Positions 16,792 to 26,256 of a DNA stretch of 64,000 bases are shown here, piece after piece. The notes beneath the pieces are model-generated. The model ran no database searches. It saw only the letters and a list, made by a program, of their open reading frames with translations, and had not been told where the DNA came from. Numbering within the stretch: the first letter of the stretch is position 1; every line of letters begins with the position of its first letter. The translations under genes were made by a program, and so were the position numbers. This DNA comes from Thermomonospora catenispora (GTDB lineage Bacteria > Actinomycetota > Actinomycetes > Streptosporangiales > Streptosporangiaceae): NCBI RefSeq assembly GCF_006363815.1, contig NZ_RRYT01000020.1, positions 1 to 64,000 on the forward strand, written 5' to 3'.

Positions 16792-18812
16792 TCGGGGACC
16801 GCGGGGGCGGGCTGGGCCTGGATGGCGGTGATCGCCACCGCGTTCACGATGTCCTGCACCGTGGCGCGCGGCGGCAGCGCGTTCACCGGCCGGCGCAGCC
16901 CCTGCAGGACGGGGCCGATCACGCTGGCCCCGGCGGCGCGCCGGCGGCGCACCAGGGCGTCCCCGATGTCCAGGTCGGGGACGGCGTAGACGGTGGCCTC
17001 GGCGGCGACGTCGTCGTGCGCGACCGGCCCCTCCACCGCCAGGCCGGGGGCGCGCTCGCGGACGATCTCGACGGCCCGGGACCGTTCCGCGTCGTCGTCG
17101 GGCCCGTCGGGTCGGGACAGGATCGCGACCCGGGGGTCGATGCCGAACCGGCGGGCGGTGCCGGCGGCCGACAGCGCGATCGCGGCCAGCCGCTGGGGGT
17201 CCGGGGAGGGGACCACCAGGCAGTCCCCGTACACCAGCACCCGGTCGGACAGGCACACCAGGTGCACGCTGGAGACGATCCCGGCACCGGGAGCGGTCTT
17301 GACGATCTCCAGGGCGGGACGGACGGTGTGCGCGGTGGTGTGCACCGCACCGGACACCATTCCGTCGGCGAGGCCGAGGTGCACCATCAGCGCCCCGAAG
17401 TACTGCACGTCGGTGACCAGGTCGCGGGCCAGCCGGTAGGTCACGCCGCGGTGCTTGCGCAGCCGGGCGTACTCGACCGCGAACCGTTCCCGCAGCTCCC
17501 GGTCGAAGGGGCTGACCACCCGGGCGGCCGAGACGTCCAGGCCCAGCTCGGCGGCCTCGGTGCGGATCGTCTCCTCGTCGCCGAGCAGGGTCAGGTCCGC
17601 GATGCCGCGGCGCAGCAGGATGTCGGCGGCGTGCAGCACCCGCGGCTCGTCGCCCTCGGGCAGCACGATCCGCCGTCGATCGGCACGGGCGCGTTCCAGC
17701 AGCTCGTACTCGAACATCAGCGGGGTGACCGCGCTGCGGCGGCGCACCCCGAGCCGGCGCGCCAGCTCGGCGCCGTCGATGTGGTCGGCGAACAGGCCCA
17801 GCGCGGTCTCGATCTTGCCGTGCGCGTCGGGGGTGAACCGGCGGCCGGTGGCGGCCGACAGCCGGGTCGCGGTCTCGAAGGTGTCGCCCTCGGTGATGAT
17901 CACCGGCAGCCGCACCGACATGCCGTCCAGCAGCCGGGCGACCGATTCCGGCAGCTCCATCCCGCCGGTCATGATGATCCCCGACAGCGCCGGGAAGGTC
18001 GGGGCGGCGTGCGCGGTGAGCAGGCCGGGCAGCAGCGCGGCGGCCCGGTCGGAGGGGATCAGCACCGCCACGCCGTCGGTGAGGCGGTTGAGGATGTTGG
18101 GCAGCGTCATCGCGCCCACCATCAGCCCGGACGCCTCCCGGCCGAGCTGGTGCTCCTCCCCCAGCATCAGATAGCCGCCGCAGGCGTCCATCAGCGCGCT
18201 GATGGTCGGCCGCTCCAGCCGGGGGACCTCCGGCAGCGCGTACACCGGCAGGTCGTCGGAGCGCACGCAGGCCGCGCGGACCTCCTCCAGCCGCCCGGGC
18301 GGGACGCGGGTGACGACGACGGCCAGCGGCTCGGCGCCCTCGCCGCGGGTCTCCTTGACGGTCAGGTCGACGGCCTCGGCGGTCTGCCGCGGGGTGCGTT
18401 CCAGCCCGTTGACCACGCAGATCACCGGGACGCCCAGCAGGGCGCCGACGGCCGCGTCGAATCCGGCGGGCGCGGGCTCGCCCACGTCGCTGTGGTCGGC
18501 GCCGACCACCACGACCGCGGCGCACCGCGCGGCCAGCCGGCGGTAGCGCCTCTCGATCTCGCGGACGGCGGCCTCGCGGTCGGCGTGCAGGTCGTCGTAG
18601 GTGACCCCGATGCAGTCGTCGTAGGCGCACGTCAGCTTGAAACGGCTGCGCAGCGTCTCCACCAGGTCGTCGCGGACGCCCCGGCGGACCACCGGGCGGA
18701 ACACCCCGACCGATCCGACCCGCCGGGACAGGAGCTCGGTCAGCCCGAGCGCGATCGTCGCCTTGAGGCTGGCGGCGTCACCGGCCGCGACGTAGACCCC
18801 ACACGTCGTCAT
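16767..18812 (-). CDS. pta: Phosphate acetyltransferase
   Basis: A 681-aa long-form Pta, interconverting acetyl-CoA and acetyl phosphate. The N-terminal P-loop-like domain (GVYVAAGDAASLKATIALGL) and the central DRTGG domain (around GIIMTGGMELP, VIITEGDTFETA) are regulatory; the C-terminal PTA_PTB domain carries RRIVLPEGDEPRVLHAADIL, GMVSGAVHTTAHTVRPALEI and VNALPPRATVQDIVN. ATG 18812 (MTTCGVYVA) matches the family N-terminus; an upstream in-frame ATG at 18866 is less likely. No acetate kinase gene lies next to it or elsewhere in the window. Confidence 0.94.
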   Translation of the reverse strand: MTTCGVYVAAGDAASLKATIALGLTELLSRRVGSVGVFRPVVRRGVRDDLVETLRSRFKLTCAYDDCIGVTYDDLHADREAAVREIERRYRRLAARCAAVVVVGADHSDVGEPAPAGFDAAVGALLGVPVICVVNGLERTPRQTAEAVDLTVKETRGEGAEPLAVVVTRVPPGRLEEVRAACVRSDDLPVYALPEVPRLERPTISALMDACGGYLMLGEEHQLGREASGLMVGAMTLPNILNRLTDGVAVLIPSDRAAALLPGLLTAHAAPTFPALSGIIMTGGMELPESVARLLDGMSVRLPVIITEGDTFETATRLSAATGRRFTPDAHGKIETALGLFADHIDGAELARRLGVRRRSAVTPLMFEYELLERARADRRRIVLPEGDEPRVLHAADILLRRGIADLTLLGDEETIRTEAAELGLDVSAARVVSPFDRELRERFAVEYARLRKHRGVTYRLARDLVTDVQYFGALMVHLGLADGMVSGAVHTTAHTVRPALEIVKTAPGAGIVSSVHLVCLSDRVLVYGDCLVVPSPDPQRLAAIALSAAGTARRFGIDPRVAILSRPDGPDDDAERSRAVEIVRERAPGLAVEGPVAHDDVAAEATVYAVPDLDIGDALVRRRRAAGASVIGPVLQGLRRPVNALPPRATVQDIVNAVAITAIQAQPAPAVPDQPARPFS

Positions 18813-18874
18813 AAGGGTGATCGTCCCAACATCCGAAGGGAGGCCCGTATCCCGGGTGCCGGTCAACGGGGTCC

Positions 18875-18905
18875 GCGCACCCGGCGGGTTCGCCGCCGGG
18901 TGCGC
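18875..18905. terminator. Terminator between the quinone oxidoreductase gene and pta
   Basis: GCGCACCCGGCGG pairs perfectly with its complement around a GTTCG loop (13-bp stem), 36 nt past the stop of the upstream minus-strand gene. Confidence 0.65.
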
Positions 18906-18940
18906 GAGGACGCAGCCAGATTACGTGCTCGGCGCGACGC

Positions 18941-19897
18941 TCAGCGGGACGGATCGAGGACGAGCTTGCCCATGGTGCGGCGGGCGCGCAGGTCCTCGTG
19001 CGCCCTGCGGGCCTCGCTCAGGCCGTACTCCCCGCCCTTGATCACGCGCAGCCGCCCCTCGGCGGCCAGGGCGAACAGCTCGTCCAGGGCGGTGCGCATG
19101 ACGTCGCCGGGCAGCTGGAACACGTGCGTCAGCCACATCCCGGCGATGGTGGTGGAGTGCGCCATCAGGCTGGCGGGCTGGACGGGCGTCGGGGGCTTGC
19201 GGGAGGCCATCCCGTAGAACGCCAGCCGCCCGAAGGGGGCCAGCGCGTGCAGGCTCTGGTCGGTGACCGATCCGCCGGTCATCTCCAGCACCACGTCGAC
19301 GCGGCGGCCCCCGTTGGCCTCGATGAGGGCGGCCTTCATGTCCTCCGCGCCGGCGTCCACCGCCACGTCGGCGCCCAGCTCCAGGGCCAGGTCGCGCTTC
19401 TCCGCGGAGGAGGCGGTGGCGATGACGCGGCCGGCGCCCCATGCCTTGGCGAGCTGGACGGCGAGGCTGCCGACCCCGCCGGCGGCGGCGTGCACCACGA
19501 CGGACTCGCCGGGCGCCATGTGAGTGCTGCGACGCAGCAGCACCCAGGCGGTGGCGCCCTGCACGACCATGGCCAGCGCGGTGACGTCGTCGATCCCCTC
19601 GGGCACCTCCCAGGTCAGGGCCTTGGGGGCGGTGGCGTACTCGGCGTACCCGCCGGATCCGACCAGCGCCACCACGCGGCGGCCGTCGGGGGTGCGCCCC
19701 ACGACCTCGCTGCCGGGCACCAGCGGCAGGGTGGAGCGGCTCAGGTAGCTGTTCTCGGCCCGGTGGGTGTCGGCGTAGTTGACGCCCGCCCGGGAGACCT
19801 CGATGAGCACCTCGTCGGGGCCGGGTTCGGGACGGGGCAGCTCGGCCGGTCGCAGCACCTCGGGACCGCCGAACTCGGTGATCTGGATCGCGCGCAT
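18941..19897 (-). CDS. Zinc-independent quinone oxidoreductase-like MDR protein
   Basis: A 318-aa medium-chain dehydrogenase/reductase of the NADPH:quinone oxidoreductase group. The GroES-like N-terminal half has GPDEVLIEVSRAGVNYADTH; the nucleotide-binding half has VVVHAAAGGVGSLAVQLAK with the AxxGxxG NADPH motif. It lacks the cysteine cluster of structural-zinc dehydrogenases. Substrate unknown. It is 22 nt downstream of the SDR gene on the same strand, so the two are probably co-transcribed from the region controlled by the palindrome at 20704-20723. Confidence 0.87.
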   Translation of the reverse strand: MRAIQITEFGGPEVLRPAELPRPEPGPDEVLIEVSRAGVNYADTHRAENSYLSRSTLPLVPGSEVVGRTPDGRRVVALVGSGGYAEYATAPKALTWEVPEGIDDVTALAMVVQGATAWVLLRRSTHMAPGESVVVHAAAGGVGSLAVQLAKAWGAGRVIATASSAEKRDLALELGADVAVDAGAEDMKAALIEANGGRRVDVVLEMTGGSVTDQSLHALAPFGRLAFYGMASRKPPTPVQPASLMAHSTTIAGMWLTHVFQLPGDVMRTALDELFALAAEGRLRVIKGGEYGLSEARRAHEDLRARRTMGKLVLDPSR

Positions 19898-19919
19898 CGC
19901 AGTGTCCCTCCTCGTCGAT

Positions 19920-20675
19920 TCAGCGGGGGCCGGGGGCGCGGCGGAACCGGAACGGCTCCGAGGGGCGTCCCTTGACGACGAACCAGGCCTCGCCCGCGCC
20001 GTCCGAGGCCAGGATCGCCATGAACGCCTCCACCACGTCGGAGACCTCGAGGATGGGGAAGCCGGCCTTCTCCAGGTCCTCGCGGGTGTCGGCGATGATG
20101 GCGGTGTCGGCGAAGGAGGGGCACAGGGCGTTGATGCGGATGTTCTCCGACAGGTGGTTGGGACCCAGCCCGCGCACCAGCCCGATCACGGCGGCCTTGT
20201 TGGCCCCGTAGATCGGGTCGAAGGGGGTGGCGACCAGCCCGGCCATGCTGGCGGTGGCGATGATGTCCCCGCCGCCGCGGGCGCGCAGCGCCGGCAGGGC
20301 GGCCACCACGCCGTAGACCACGCCGTCGAAGTTGATCGCCATGGCGCGCCGGTAGGCCTCGATGTCGAAGTCGCCGCCGATCCCGGTGCGCGCCGACACC
20401 CCGGCGTTCAGGAACGCGATGTCCAGTCCGCCGAACCGCTCCACCGCGGCGGCGACGGCGGCCTCGTTGTCGGCCGGTTCGCGCACGTCGCAGCGCACGA
20501 ACGCGCCGTCCAGCTCCTCGGCCAGCGCGGTGCCGCGTTCGGCGTCGATGTCGGCCAGCAGGACGTGCGCCCCCTCCTCGGCCAGCCGCCGGGCGACGGC
20601 CGCTCCGATGCCGTTGGCGCCCCCGGTGATCCAGGCGACCTTCCCGGCGTGGCTCTGCCGGCTCGTCGCGTCCAT
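19920..20675 (-). CDS. Short-chain dehydrogenase/reductase
   Basis: A 251-aa classical SDR. Cofactor motif TGGANGIG near residue 18, an Asp after the second strand (LLADIDAE) suggesting NAD preference, NAG in FLNAGVS, catalytic Ser in ATASMAG and YGANKAA giving the Tyr-x3-Lys pair. The ATG has an ideal GGAGG five nt upstream. It is divergent from an acyl-CoA dehydrogenase gene with a shared operator, so a lipid or hydroxyacyl substrate is plausible but unproven. Confidence 0.88.
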   Translation of the reverse strand: MDATSRQSHAGKVAWITGGANGIGAAVARRLAEEGAHVLLADIDAERGTALAEELDGAFVRCDVREPADNEAAVAAAVERFGGLDIAFLNAGVSARTGIGGDFDIEAYRRAMAINFDGVVYGVVAALPALRARGGGDIIATASMAGLVATPFDPIYGANKAAVIGLVRGLGPNHLSENIRINALCPSFADTAIIADTREDLEKAGFPILEVSDVVEAFMAILASDGAGEAWFVVKGRPSEPFRFRRAPGPR

Positions 20676-20703
20676 CTGCACCTCCAGTGCCCCGAGCTCG
20701 TAA

Positions 20704-20723
20704 GTGACTGACGCGTCAGTTAC
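20704..20723. promoter_or_regulatory. TetR-type operator between SDR and acyl-CoA dehydrogenase genes
   Basis: GTGACTGACGCGTCAGTTAC is a 20-bp palindrome with one mismatched pair around the perfect core CTGACGCGTCAG. It lies in the 57-nt gap between two divergent start codons, 9 nt before the dehydrogenase ATG, so a bound protein would block both promoters. The TetR gene at 22188 is the obvious candidate regulator. Confidence 0.7.
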
Positions 20724-20732
20724 TGTATCGCC

Positions 20733-21956
20733 ATGGACTTCGGTTTGAGCCCTCGGGCCCAGGAATACCTGGGTCGCCTGCAGGAATTCATGGACGAGCA
20801 CGTCTACCCGGCCGAGCCCGTGTACGAGGCCCAGCGGGCCGAGCTGATCGCCGCCGGACAGGAGGGCACCGTCCCGCCGGTGGTGGAGGAGCTGAAGGCC
20901 GAGGCCCGCAGGCGCGGTCTGTGGAACCTGTTCCTGCCCGACGCCGACGACCCCGCCCACGGGCTGACCGTCACCGACTACGCCTCGCTGGCGGAGGTCA
21001 TGGGGCGTTCCCCGCACCTGGCGCCGGAGGCCACCAACTGCGCCGCCCCGGACACCGGGAACATGGAGGTGCTGCACATGTTCGGCACCCCCGAGCAGAA
21101 GGAGCGCTGGCTCAAGCCGCTGATGAACGGCGAGATCCGCTCGGCGTTCGCGATGACCGAGCCGGACGTGGCCTCCTCCGACGCCCGCAACATCAGCACC
21201 CGGATCGAGCGGGACGGCGACCACTACGTCATCAACGGCCGCAAGTGGTGGATCAGCGGGAGCCTCGATCCGCGCTGCAAGGTGATGATCGTCATGGGCA
21301 AGACCGACCCCGACGGCGATCCGTACCGGCAGCAGTCCATGGTGCTGGTGCCGATGGACACCCCCGGGGTCGAACTGGTCCGGCCGCTGCCGGTGTTCGG
21401 GTACTGGGACCAGCACGGCCACTGCGAGATCACCTTCACCGACGTGCGGGTCCCGGTGGAGAACCTGATCGGCGCGGAGGGCGACGGGTTCGCCATCGCC
21501 CAGGCCCGGCTGGGCCCCGGCCGCATCCACCACTGCATGCGCGCCATCGGCGCCGCCGAGCGGGCGCTGGAGCTGATGTGCCGGCGCGCACTCTCCCGGG
21601 TGGCCTTCGGCAAGCCGCTGGCCCGGCAGGGCGTGGTCCAGCAGCAGATCGCCGAGTCCCGGATGGCCATCGAGCAGGCCCGGCTGCTGACCCTCAAGAC
21701 CGCCTGGCTCATCGACAAGCACGGGGTCAAGGCCGCCCGCAGCGAGATCGCCGCGATCAAGGTGATCGCGCCGCGGGTCGCGCTGGAGGTCGTGGACCGC
21801 GCCATCCAGGTGCACGGCGCCGCCGGCGTCAGCGGCGACACCCCGCTCGCCCGGATGTACGCTTCACTGCGCACCCTGCGGATCGCCGACGGTCCCGACG
21901 AGGTGCACGTGCGCTCGGTGGCGCGTACCGAGCTGGGCAAGTACCTCGACGCCTGA
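20733..21956 (+). CDS. Acyl-CoA dehydrogenase
   Basis: A 407-aa flavoprotein of the acyl-CoA dehydrogenase family, catalysing alpha-beta desaturation of an acyl-CoA. Signature 1 is [12 protein letters not shown], followed by [19 protein letters not shown] in the beta domain; the C-terminal helical domain has [22 protein letters not shown] and [20 protein letters not shown]. The length is slightly above the short-chain class and resembles the FadE-like proteins common in actinobacteria. The very short distance from palindrome to ATG suggests a nearly leaderless mRNA. Confidence 0.92.
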   Translation: MDFGLSPRAQEYLGRLQEFMDEHVYPAEPVYEAQRAELIAAGQEGTVPPVVEELKAEARRRGLWNLFLPDADDPAHGLTVTDYASLAEVMGRSPHLAPEATNCAAPDTGNMEVLHMFGTPEQKERWLKPLMNGEIRSAFAMTEPDVASSDARNISTRIERDGDHYVINGRKWWISGSLDPRCKVMIVMGKTDPDGDPYRQQSMVLVPMDTPGVELVRPLPVFGYWDQHGHCEITFTDVRVPVENLIGAEGDGFAIAQARLGPGRIHHCMRAIGAAERALELMCRRALSRVAFGKPLARQGVVQQQIAESRMAIEQARLLTLKTAWLIDKHGVKAARSEIAAIKVIAPRVALEVVDRAIQVHGAAGVSGDTPLARMYASLRTLRIADGPDEVHVRSVARTELGKYLDA

Positions 21957-22028
21957 CCCTCGCCACGGCCGCCGTCGGGGAACGCCGGCCCGCCGTCTCA
22001 CCGGCGGCGGCCTCCGCGTCGGTCCGGC

Positions 22029-22054
22029 CCCGAGGCCGCGCGCGGCTCCTCGGG
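22029..22054. terminator. Hairpin after the acyl-CoA dehydrogenase gene
   Basis: CCCGAGG and CCTCGGG arms enclose a further self-complementary CCGCGCGCGG, 72 nt past the stop codon. Confidence 0.45.
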
Positions 22055-22148
22055 CCGCGCGTTCCGCCGGGCCGCGGGCGGGCCGGCCCGGCTCTCCGAC
22101 CTCGGGCGTGACCGACCGTACACTGATCTGCGCGCTTTGTGTCGCATT

Positions 22149-22165
22149 CCTCCACCGGGTGGAGG
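22149..22165. promoter_or_regulatory. Palindrome upstream of the TetR gene
   Basis: CCTCCACC-G-GGTGGAGG is a perfect 17-bp inverted repeat 23 nt before the regulator's start codon. It differs from the operator at 20704, so it may be an autoregulatory site or a hairpin in the 5' UTR. Confidence 0.45.
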
Positions 22166-22187
22166 TCTGCATGCTGCAAGGAATCTC

Positions 22188-22859
22188 ATGACGAACACCA
22201 CGGGGGACGCCGGGGCCCGGCAGCGGATGACCCACGCCCGCCGCCGGGAGCAACTGCTCGCCGCGGCGCTCGGCGAGTTCGGACGACGCGGCTTCCACCT
22301 CACCCAGATGGAGCACGTCGCCTCGGCCGCGGGCGTCTCCAAGGCGCTGCTGTACCAGCACTTCGCCTCCAAGGAGCAGCTGTTCGCGGAGGTGGCGGGA
22401 GCGATCGTCACCGAGCTGACCGAACGGATGCGGGCCGCCGTGGCGGCGGTCGCCCCCAAGAGGTCCCCCGTGGAGGGCATCCGCGCCATGGTGCGGACGC
22501 TGTTCGACTACGCCACCGCCGAGCCGGCCGGGTGGGCGCTGGTGGTGCGGCATCTGGACAAGCCGGAGGTCGGCGACGACCTGCGCGAGCTGCGCGACCG
22601 GCTCGGCGAGGCGTTCGCCGACCTGCTGCTGCGCCGCCGCCGCGCCGACCCGACGCTGACCCCCGCCCAGCTGGCCGCCAACGAGCGCCGCGCCCGGCTG
22701 CTGGTGCCGCTGATGTACGGGTCGATGCTGTCGATGGTGTCGTGGTGGCTGGAGCACCCCGACACCCCCCGCCGCAAGGCCGAGGAGATGGCGGTCGAGT
22801 TCATCTGGCTCGGCCTGGACCGCATCCGCGCCGGCGAACGCATCCGGTTCGAGGACTGA
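22188..22859 (+). CDS. TetR-family transcriptional regulator
   Basis: A 223-aa repressor. The N-terminal helix-turn-helix is clear: RREQLLAAALGEFGRRGF, then MEHVASAAGVSKALLYQHFASKEQLF. The C-terminal ligand domain is helical with a Trp-rich end (SMVSWWLEH). ATG 22188 has AAGGAA upstream. It follows the acyl-CoA dehydrogenase gene and faces the glycosyltransferase-ligase gene. It is the likely regulator of the surrounding lipid genes; the ligand (perhaps an acyl-CoA) is a guess. Confidence 0.92.
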   Translation: MTNTTGDAGARQRMTHARRREQLLAAALGEFGRRGFHLTQMEHVASAAGVSKALLYQHFASKEQLFAEVAGAIVTELTERMRAAVAAVAPKRSPVEGIRAMVRTLFDYATAEPAGWALVVRHLDKPEVGDDLRELRDRLGEAFADLLLRRRRADPTLTPAQLAANERRARLLVPLMYGSMLSMVSWWLEHPDTPRRKAEEMAVEFIWLGLDRIRAGERIRFED

Positions 22860-22902
22860 TCGGCGGCCGAGGCGCCGGCTCCCCCTCCCCGCCCCGGGCG
22901 GA

Positions 22903-25236
22903 TCAGCGCACGAGCGCCCGCAGGGCCTCGCGATCGAGCTTGCGGGAACGGCCGGCGCGGGGGAAGCCGGGCAGCACCACGATCCGGTCCGGCAGCGCGC
23001 CCACGTCGATGACCTCCGGCAGCGCCCGCCTGAGCCGCTCGGGGAGCGTCTCCGGGGGCACGCTGCCGTCCGGTGTCACCGCGACCACCACCTCCTCGTC
23101 GAGGGTCTCGGGGTCGGACAGGCCGACCATGGCGGCCTCGGCGACGCCGGGCAGCGCGGCGATGGCGGGCTCGTACAGGCCCGGGTAGATGTTGACCGAG
23201 CCGCGGATCAGCATGTCCTTCTTGCGGCCCAGCATGACCAGCCGGCCCTTCTCGTCCAGCCGGGCCAGGTCGCCGGTGTGCAGCCACTCCAGCGGCGGCT
23301 CGCCCAGGTAGCCCAGGCAGGTGTTGGGACCGCGCAGCAGCAGCTCGCCGTCGGCGGCGACGCGGGCGCTCACCCCCGGCAACGGCGCGCCGAGCAGATC
23401 GCCGTCGGCGCCGCGGTCCCAGTGTGCGAGCTTCTCCTCGGCGCCGGCGATCGACACCGGCAGCATCTCGGTCATCGCGTACACCGACAGGATCTCGGTG
23501 CCCTCCCCCGCCGCGGCCAGCGCCCGCCGCAGCACGCCCGGCGACACGGGGGCCGAGCCCAGCAGCAGGTACCGCAGCGTCCCGGGCAGCCGGTCGGTCT
23601 CCTCCAGCATCCGCGCCAGATGCACCGGCACGCAGAAGGCGTGGGTCACGCCGCGGCGCGCCACCTCCGGCAGGAACCCCTCGACGGGGTCGCGTCCGGA
23701 CGGGATGGACCAGCGCGCCCCGGCGATGAGGGCGGGCAGCCCCAGCATGAACCCCGCGTCGTGGACCACGTCGCCGGGGCCCAGCGGGAAGCGTTCCCGG
23801 CACAGCTCCAGGCCCGCGGCCAGCGAGGCGGCCGAGTGCACGACGCCGCGCGGCCTGGAGGTGGTGCCGGAGGTGAAGACGACCACGGCCGGGGCCTGCG
23901 GGTCGCGCCGGTGGGCGGGCTCGGGCGCGGGCCCGCGCATCAGGTCGGCGAGGTCCAGCGCCCCGGCCGGGACGCCGGGAAGCCGGGGGCCGACGTGCAC
24001 GTGCCGCATCCGCAGGTCGGTCACCCCCGGCAGATACAGGCCGGCCCGGCGCGCGACCCGTCGCAGGGCGCGGATCCGGTTGAGGGAGTAGAGGGCGGAC
24101 TCGGCGATCACCCAGCGGGGGCGGGCGGCGCGCAGCCGGGCGGCGAACATCTCCGGTCCCGCCCCGGGGTCGGCGATCACCAGGGTGCCGCCGGCGGCGA
24201 CCACCGCCAGCGCGATGATCACGGTCTCCGCCGAGTGCCGCACCCCGACCAGCACGCCCTCTCCGGGCCGCAGGCCCGCCGCGCGCAGCCCGTGCGCCAC
24301 GGCCAGCACCCGGTGCCGCAGCTCCCCGTAGGTCATCGTGCGATCGCGCCGCCCGTGCACCAGCGCCACCGCGCCGGGATCGCGCTCGGCCCGGGCCAGG
24401 ACCCGCCCCACCAGGTCGGCGTCGTCGACCTCGCGGGGCGGGCGGGGGACGTAGGAGGGGGGATGCGGCCGCCGGGCGGGCAGCCGCACGTCGACGACCT
24501 CGGGGCGGTGGTCGCCGTGGCGGGCGTACCAGGCCAGGGTGCCGCGCAGCCCGTAGGCGCGGGCGCGGCGCATCGACCAGTACACCCACACGTCACGGCG
24601 GCGGCCGTAGGCGCGGGTCACCCTGCGAACGCGGTTGACCAGCACCCGGTCGTCGTGGACCTCCTCGATCGGGGCGCGCGGGAAGCCGCCGGACCGCTCG
24701 TACAGGTCGGCGGTGATGCCCAGCGTGCAGGCCGGGCTCATCACGTACGGGCCGAGGTAGTCGGGGCCGCGGTTGCCGGGCCGCCATCGTCCGAACAACG
24801 CCGCCGCCTCCTGCAGCAGCGGCAGCAGCCGGCGCTCCCGCCAGGTGAGGGGGAACTCATCGGTGCGGGGCCGCAGCCCGCCGGCGACCATCTCCAGGCC
24901 GTCGGAGAACGCCCGGGCGATCGCGGCGGTCCAGTGCGGCGGCGGGATGCAGTCGGCGTCGGTGCGGGCCAGATGGGTGGCGCCGCAGGCGATGGCGTGC
25001 CGCATCCCGGTGTCGGCGGCCGAGCCGGTGCCCTTCTGCGACTCGTGCAGCAGCTCCAGCCGCAGCTCGGGATGCGCGGCGGCGAACTCGCGCACCACGG
25101 CGGCGGTGCCGTCGGTGCTGGCGTTGTCCACGACCACCACCCCGTCGGGACGGCGGTGCTGGCGGGCGATGGCCTCCAGCGTCGCGGTGATGCCCGCCGC
25201 CTCGTTGTAGGCGGGCACGACGACCCACAGCTTCAT
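22903..25236 (-). CDS. Fusion of a family-2 glycosyltransferase and an acyl/AMP ligase
   Basis: A 777-aa two-enzyme protein. Residues 1-270 are a GT2 domain: VVVPAYNEAAGI, VVDNASTDGT and the Asp93-x-Asp95 metal motif (RTDADC). Residues 280-777 are an adenylate-forming (ANL) domain: FTSGTTSRPRG, YAMTEMLPVS, HTGDLARLD, GRKKDMLIRG and a terminal lysine in GRSRKLDRE. The TEMLPVS segment recalls OleC-type beta-lactone synthetases, a resemblance I cannot quantify. It starts 3 nt after the KAS III stop, so the two form an operon. The combination suggests building or modifying a glycosylated or condensed lipid. Confidence 0.85.
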   Translation of the reverse strand: MKLWVVVPAYNEAAGITATLEAIARQHRRPDGVVVVDNASTDGTAAVVREFAAAHPELRLELLHESQKGTGSAADTGMRHAIACGATHLARTDADCIPPPHWTAAIARAFSDGLEMVAGGLRPRTDEFPLTWRERRLLPLLQEAAALFGRWRPGNRGPDYLGPYVMSPACTLGITADLYERSGGFPRAPIEEVHDDRVLVNRVRRVTRAYGRRRDVWVYWSMRRARAYGLRGTLAWYARHGDHRPEVVDVRLPARRPHPPSYVPRPPREVDDADLVGRVLARAERDPGAVALVHGRRDRTMTYGELRHRVLAVAHGLRAAGLRPGEGVLVGVRHSAETVIIALAVVAAGGTLVIADPGAGPEMFAARLRAARPRWVIAESALYSLNRIRALRRVARRAGLYLPGVTDLRMRHVHVGPRLPGVPAGALDLADLMRGPAPEPAHRRDPQAPAVVVFTSGTTSRPRGVVHSAASLAAGLELCRERFPLGPGDVVHDAGFMLGLPALIAGARWSIPSGRDPVEGFLPEVARRGVTHAFCVPVHLARMLEETDRLPGTLRYLLLGSAPVSPGVLRRALAAAGEGTEILSVYAMTEMLPVSIAGAEEKLAHWDRGADGDLLGAPLPGVSARVAADGELLLRGPNTCLGYLGEPPLEWLHTGDLARLDEKGRLVMLGRKKDMLIRGSVNIYPGLYEPAIAALPGVAEAAMVGLSDPETLDEEVVVAVTPDGSVPPETLPERLRRALPEVIDVGALPDRIVVLPGFPRAGRSRKLDREALRALVR

Positions 25237-25239
25237 CGG

Positions 25240-26256
25240 CTACAGCTCCATGAACACCACGCCGAGGCTGATCCCGCCGGCCAGCCCGAGCAGCGCCACC
25301 TTGTCCCCGGGACCGCACCGTCCGTCGGCGATCGCCAGCGACAGCTGCAGCGGGAGCGTCGCCGACGCAAGGTTGCCGTGCTCGGGCAGGGTGAGCACCA
25401 GCCGGTCGGCGGGGATGCCGGCCTGTTCGCGGAGGATCTCCAGGTACGGCACGGCGACCTGATGGACGCACACGACGGCGAAGTCGTCCCAGCTCAGCCC
25501 GGTGCCGGCGAGGGCCTTGTCGAACAGCCCGGTGCCCATCGCCAGGAACGCGTCCCGCAGCCGCCGCCCGTCGGCGTGAAAGTAGGTCTTGTCGAGGTCG
25601 CGGGGGTGCATGGTGCCCCCGCCGGGGAGGGTGCCGACGTCCCAGACGGTGGAGTCGGCGGCGAAGGCGCGGTGGAAGATCCCTCCGCGCGGCACCGGCT
25701 CCAGCAGCGCGGCGGCGCCGCCGTCGGAGAGGGTGTAGCCGGGGAACGCCTCGACGAACTGCCGCAGGTCGCGCACCTTCCAGCGGATCGCCCGGGACGG
25801 CACCTCGCCGGTGCACACCAGCACCCGACCGTACTGTCCGGACTGGATCAGCGCCTCGCCGATCTGCACGGCGTTGAGGAAGCTGTTGCAGGCGTTGGAG
25901 ACGTCGAACACCGGGCAGGCGGAGCCGAGCTTGCTGGACACGATGTGGGCGGTGGCGGGCTCGACCAGGTCACGGCTGGCCGAGCCGAAGATCAGCAGGT
26001 CCACGTCGCCGGGCGTCAGGCCCCGCTCCGCCAGCAGCCGCCGGGCGGCCCGCACCGCCAGGTCGGAGGCCTGCTCGTCGTCCTCGGCCACATGCCGGGC
26101 GTCGATCCCGGTCATCCGGGCGACGATGCCGGGCAGCGGCCGGTAGCCGGCGCTGTGGCGGGCGACCCGCTCCTCGACCTCGGCGCTGGTCACCGTCCGC
26201 TCCGGCAGCACGGCGGTCACCCCCGTGACGCCGACCCGGACCGCGTGCTCGGTCAT
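25240..26256 (-). CDS. KAS III/OleA-like 3-oxoacyl-ACP synthase
   Basis: A 338-aa thiolase-fold condensing enzyme. The catalytic triad is complete: Cys123 (SNACNSF), His265 (CVHQVAVP) and Asn295 (EHGNLASAT). A GxGG-type terminal loop is AGGISLG. Its divergence from housekeeping FabH and its partnership with an ANL ligase fit secondary or specialised lipid synthesis, such as OleA-style head-to-head condensation. ATG 26256 follows AAGGGGG. Substrates cannot be read from sequence. Confidence 0.88.
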   Translation of the reverse strand: MTEHAVRVGVTGVTAVLPERTVTSAEVEERVARHSAGYRPLPGIVARMTGIDARHVAEDDEQASDLAVRAARRLLAERGLTPGDVDLLIFGSASRDLVEPATAHIVSSKLGSACPVFDVSNACNSFLNAVQIGEALIQSGQYGRVLVCTGEVPSRAIRWKVRDLRQFVEAFPGYTLSDGGAAALLEPVPRGGIFHRAFAADSTVWDVGTLPGGGTMHPRDLDKTYFHADGRRLRDAFLAMGTGLFDKALAGTGLSWDDFAVVCVHQVAVPYLEILREQAGIPADRLVLTLPEHGNLASATLPLQLSLAIADGRCGPGDKVALLGLAGGISLGVVFMEL

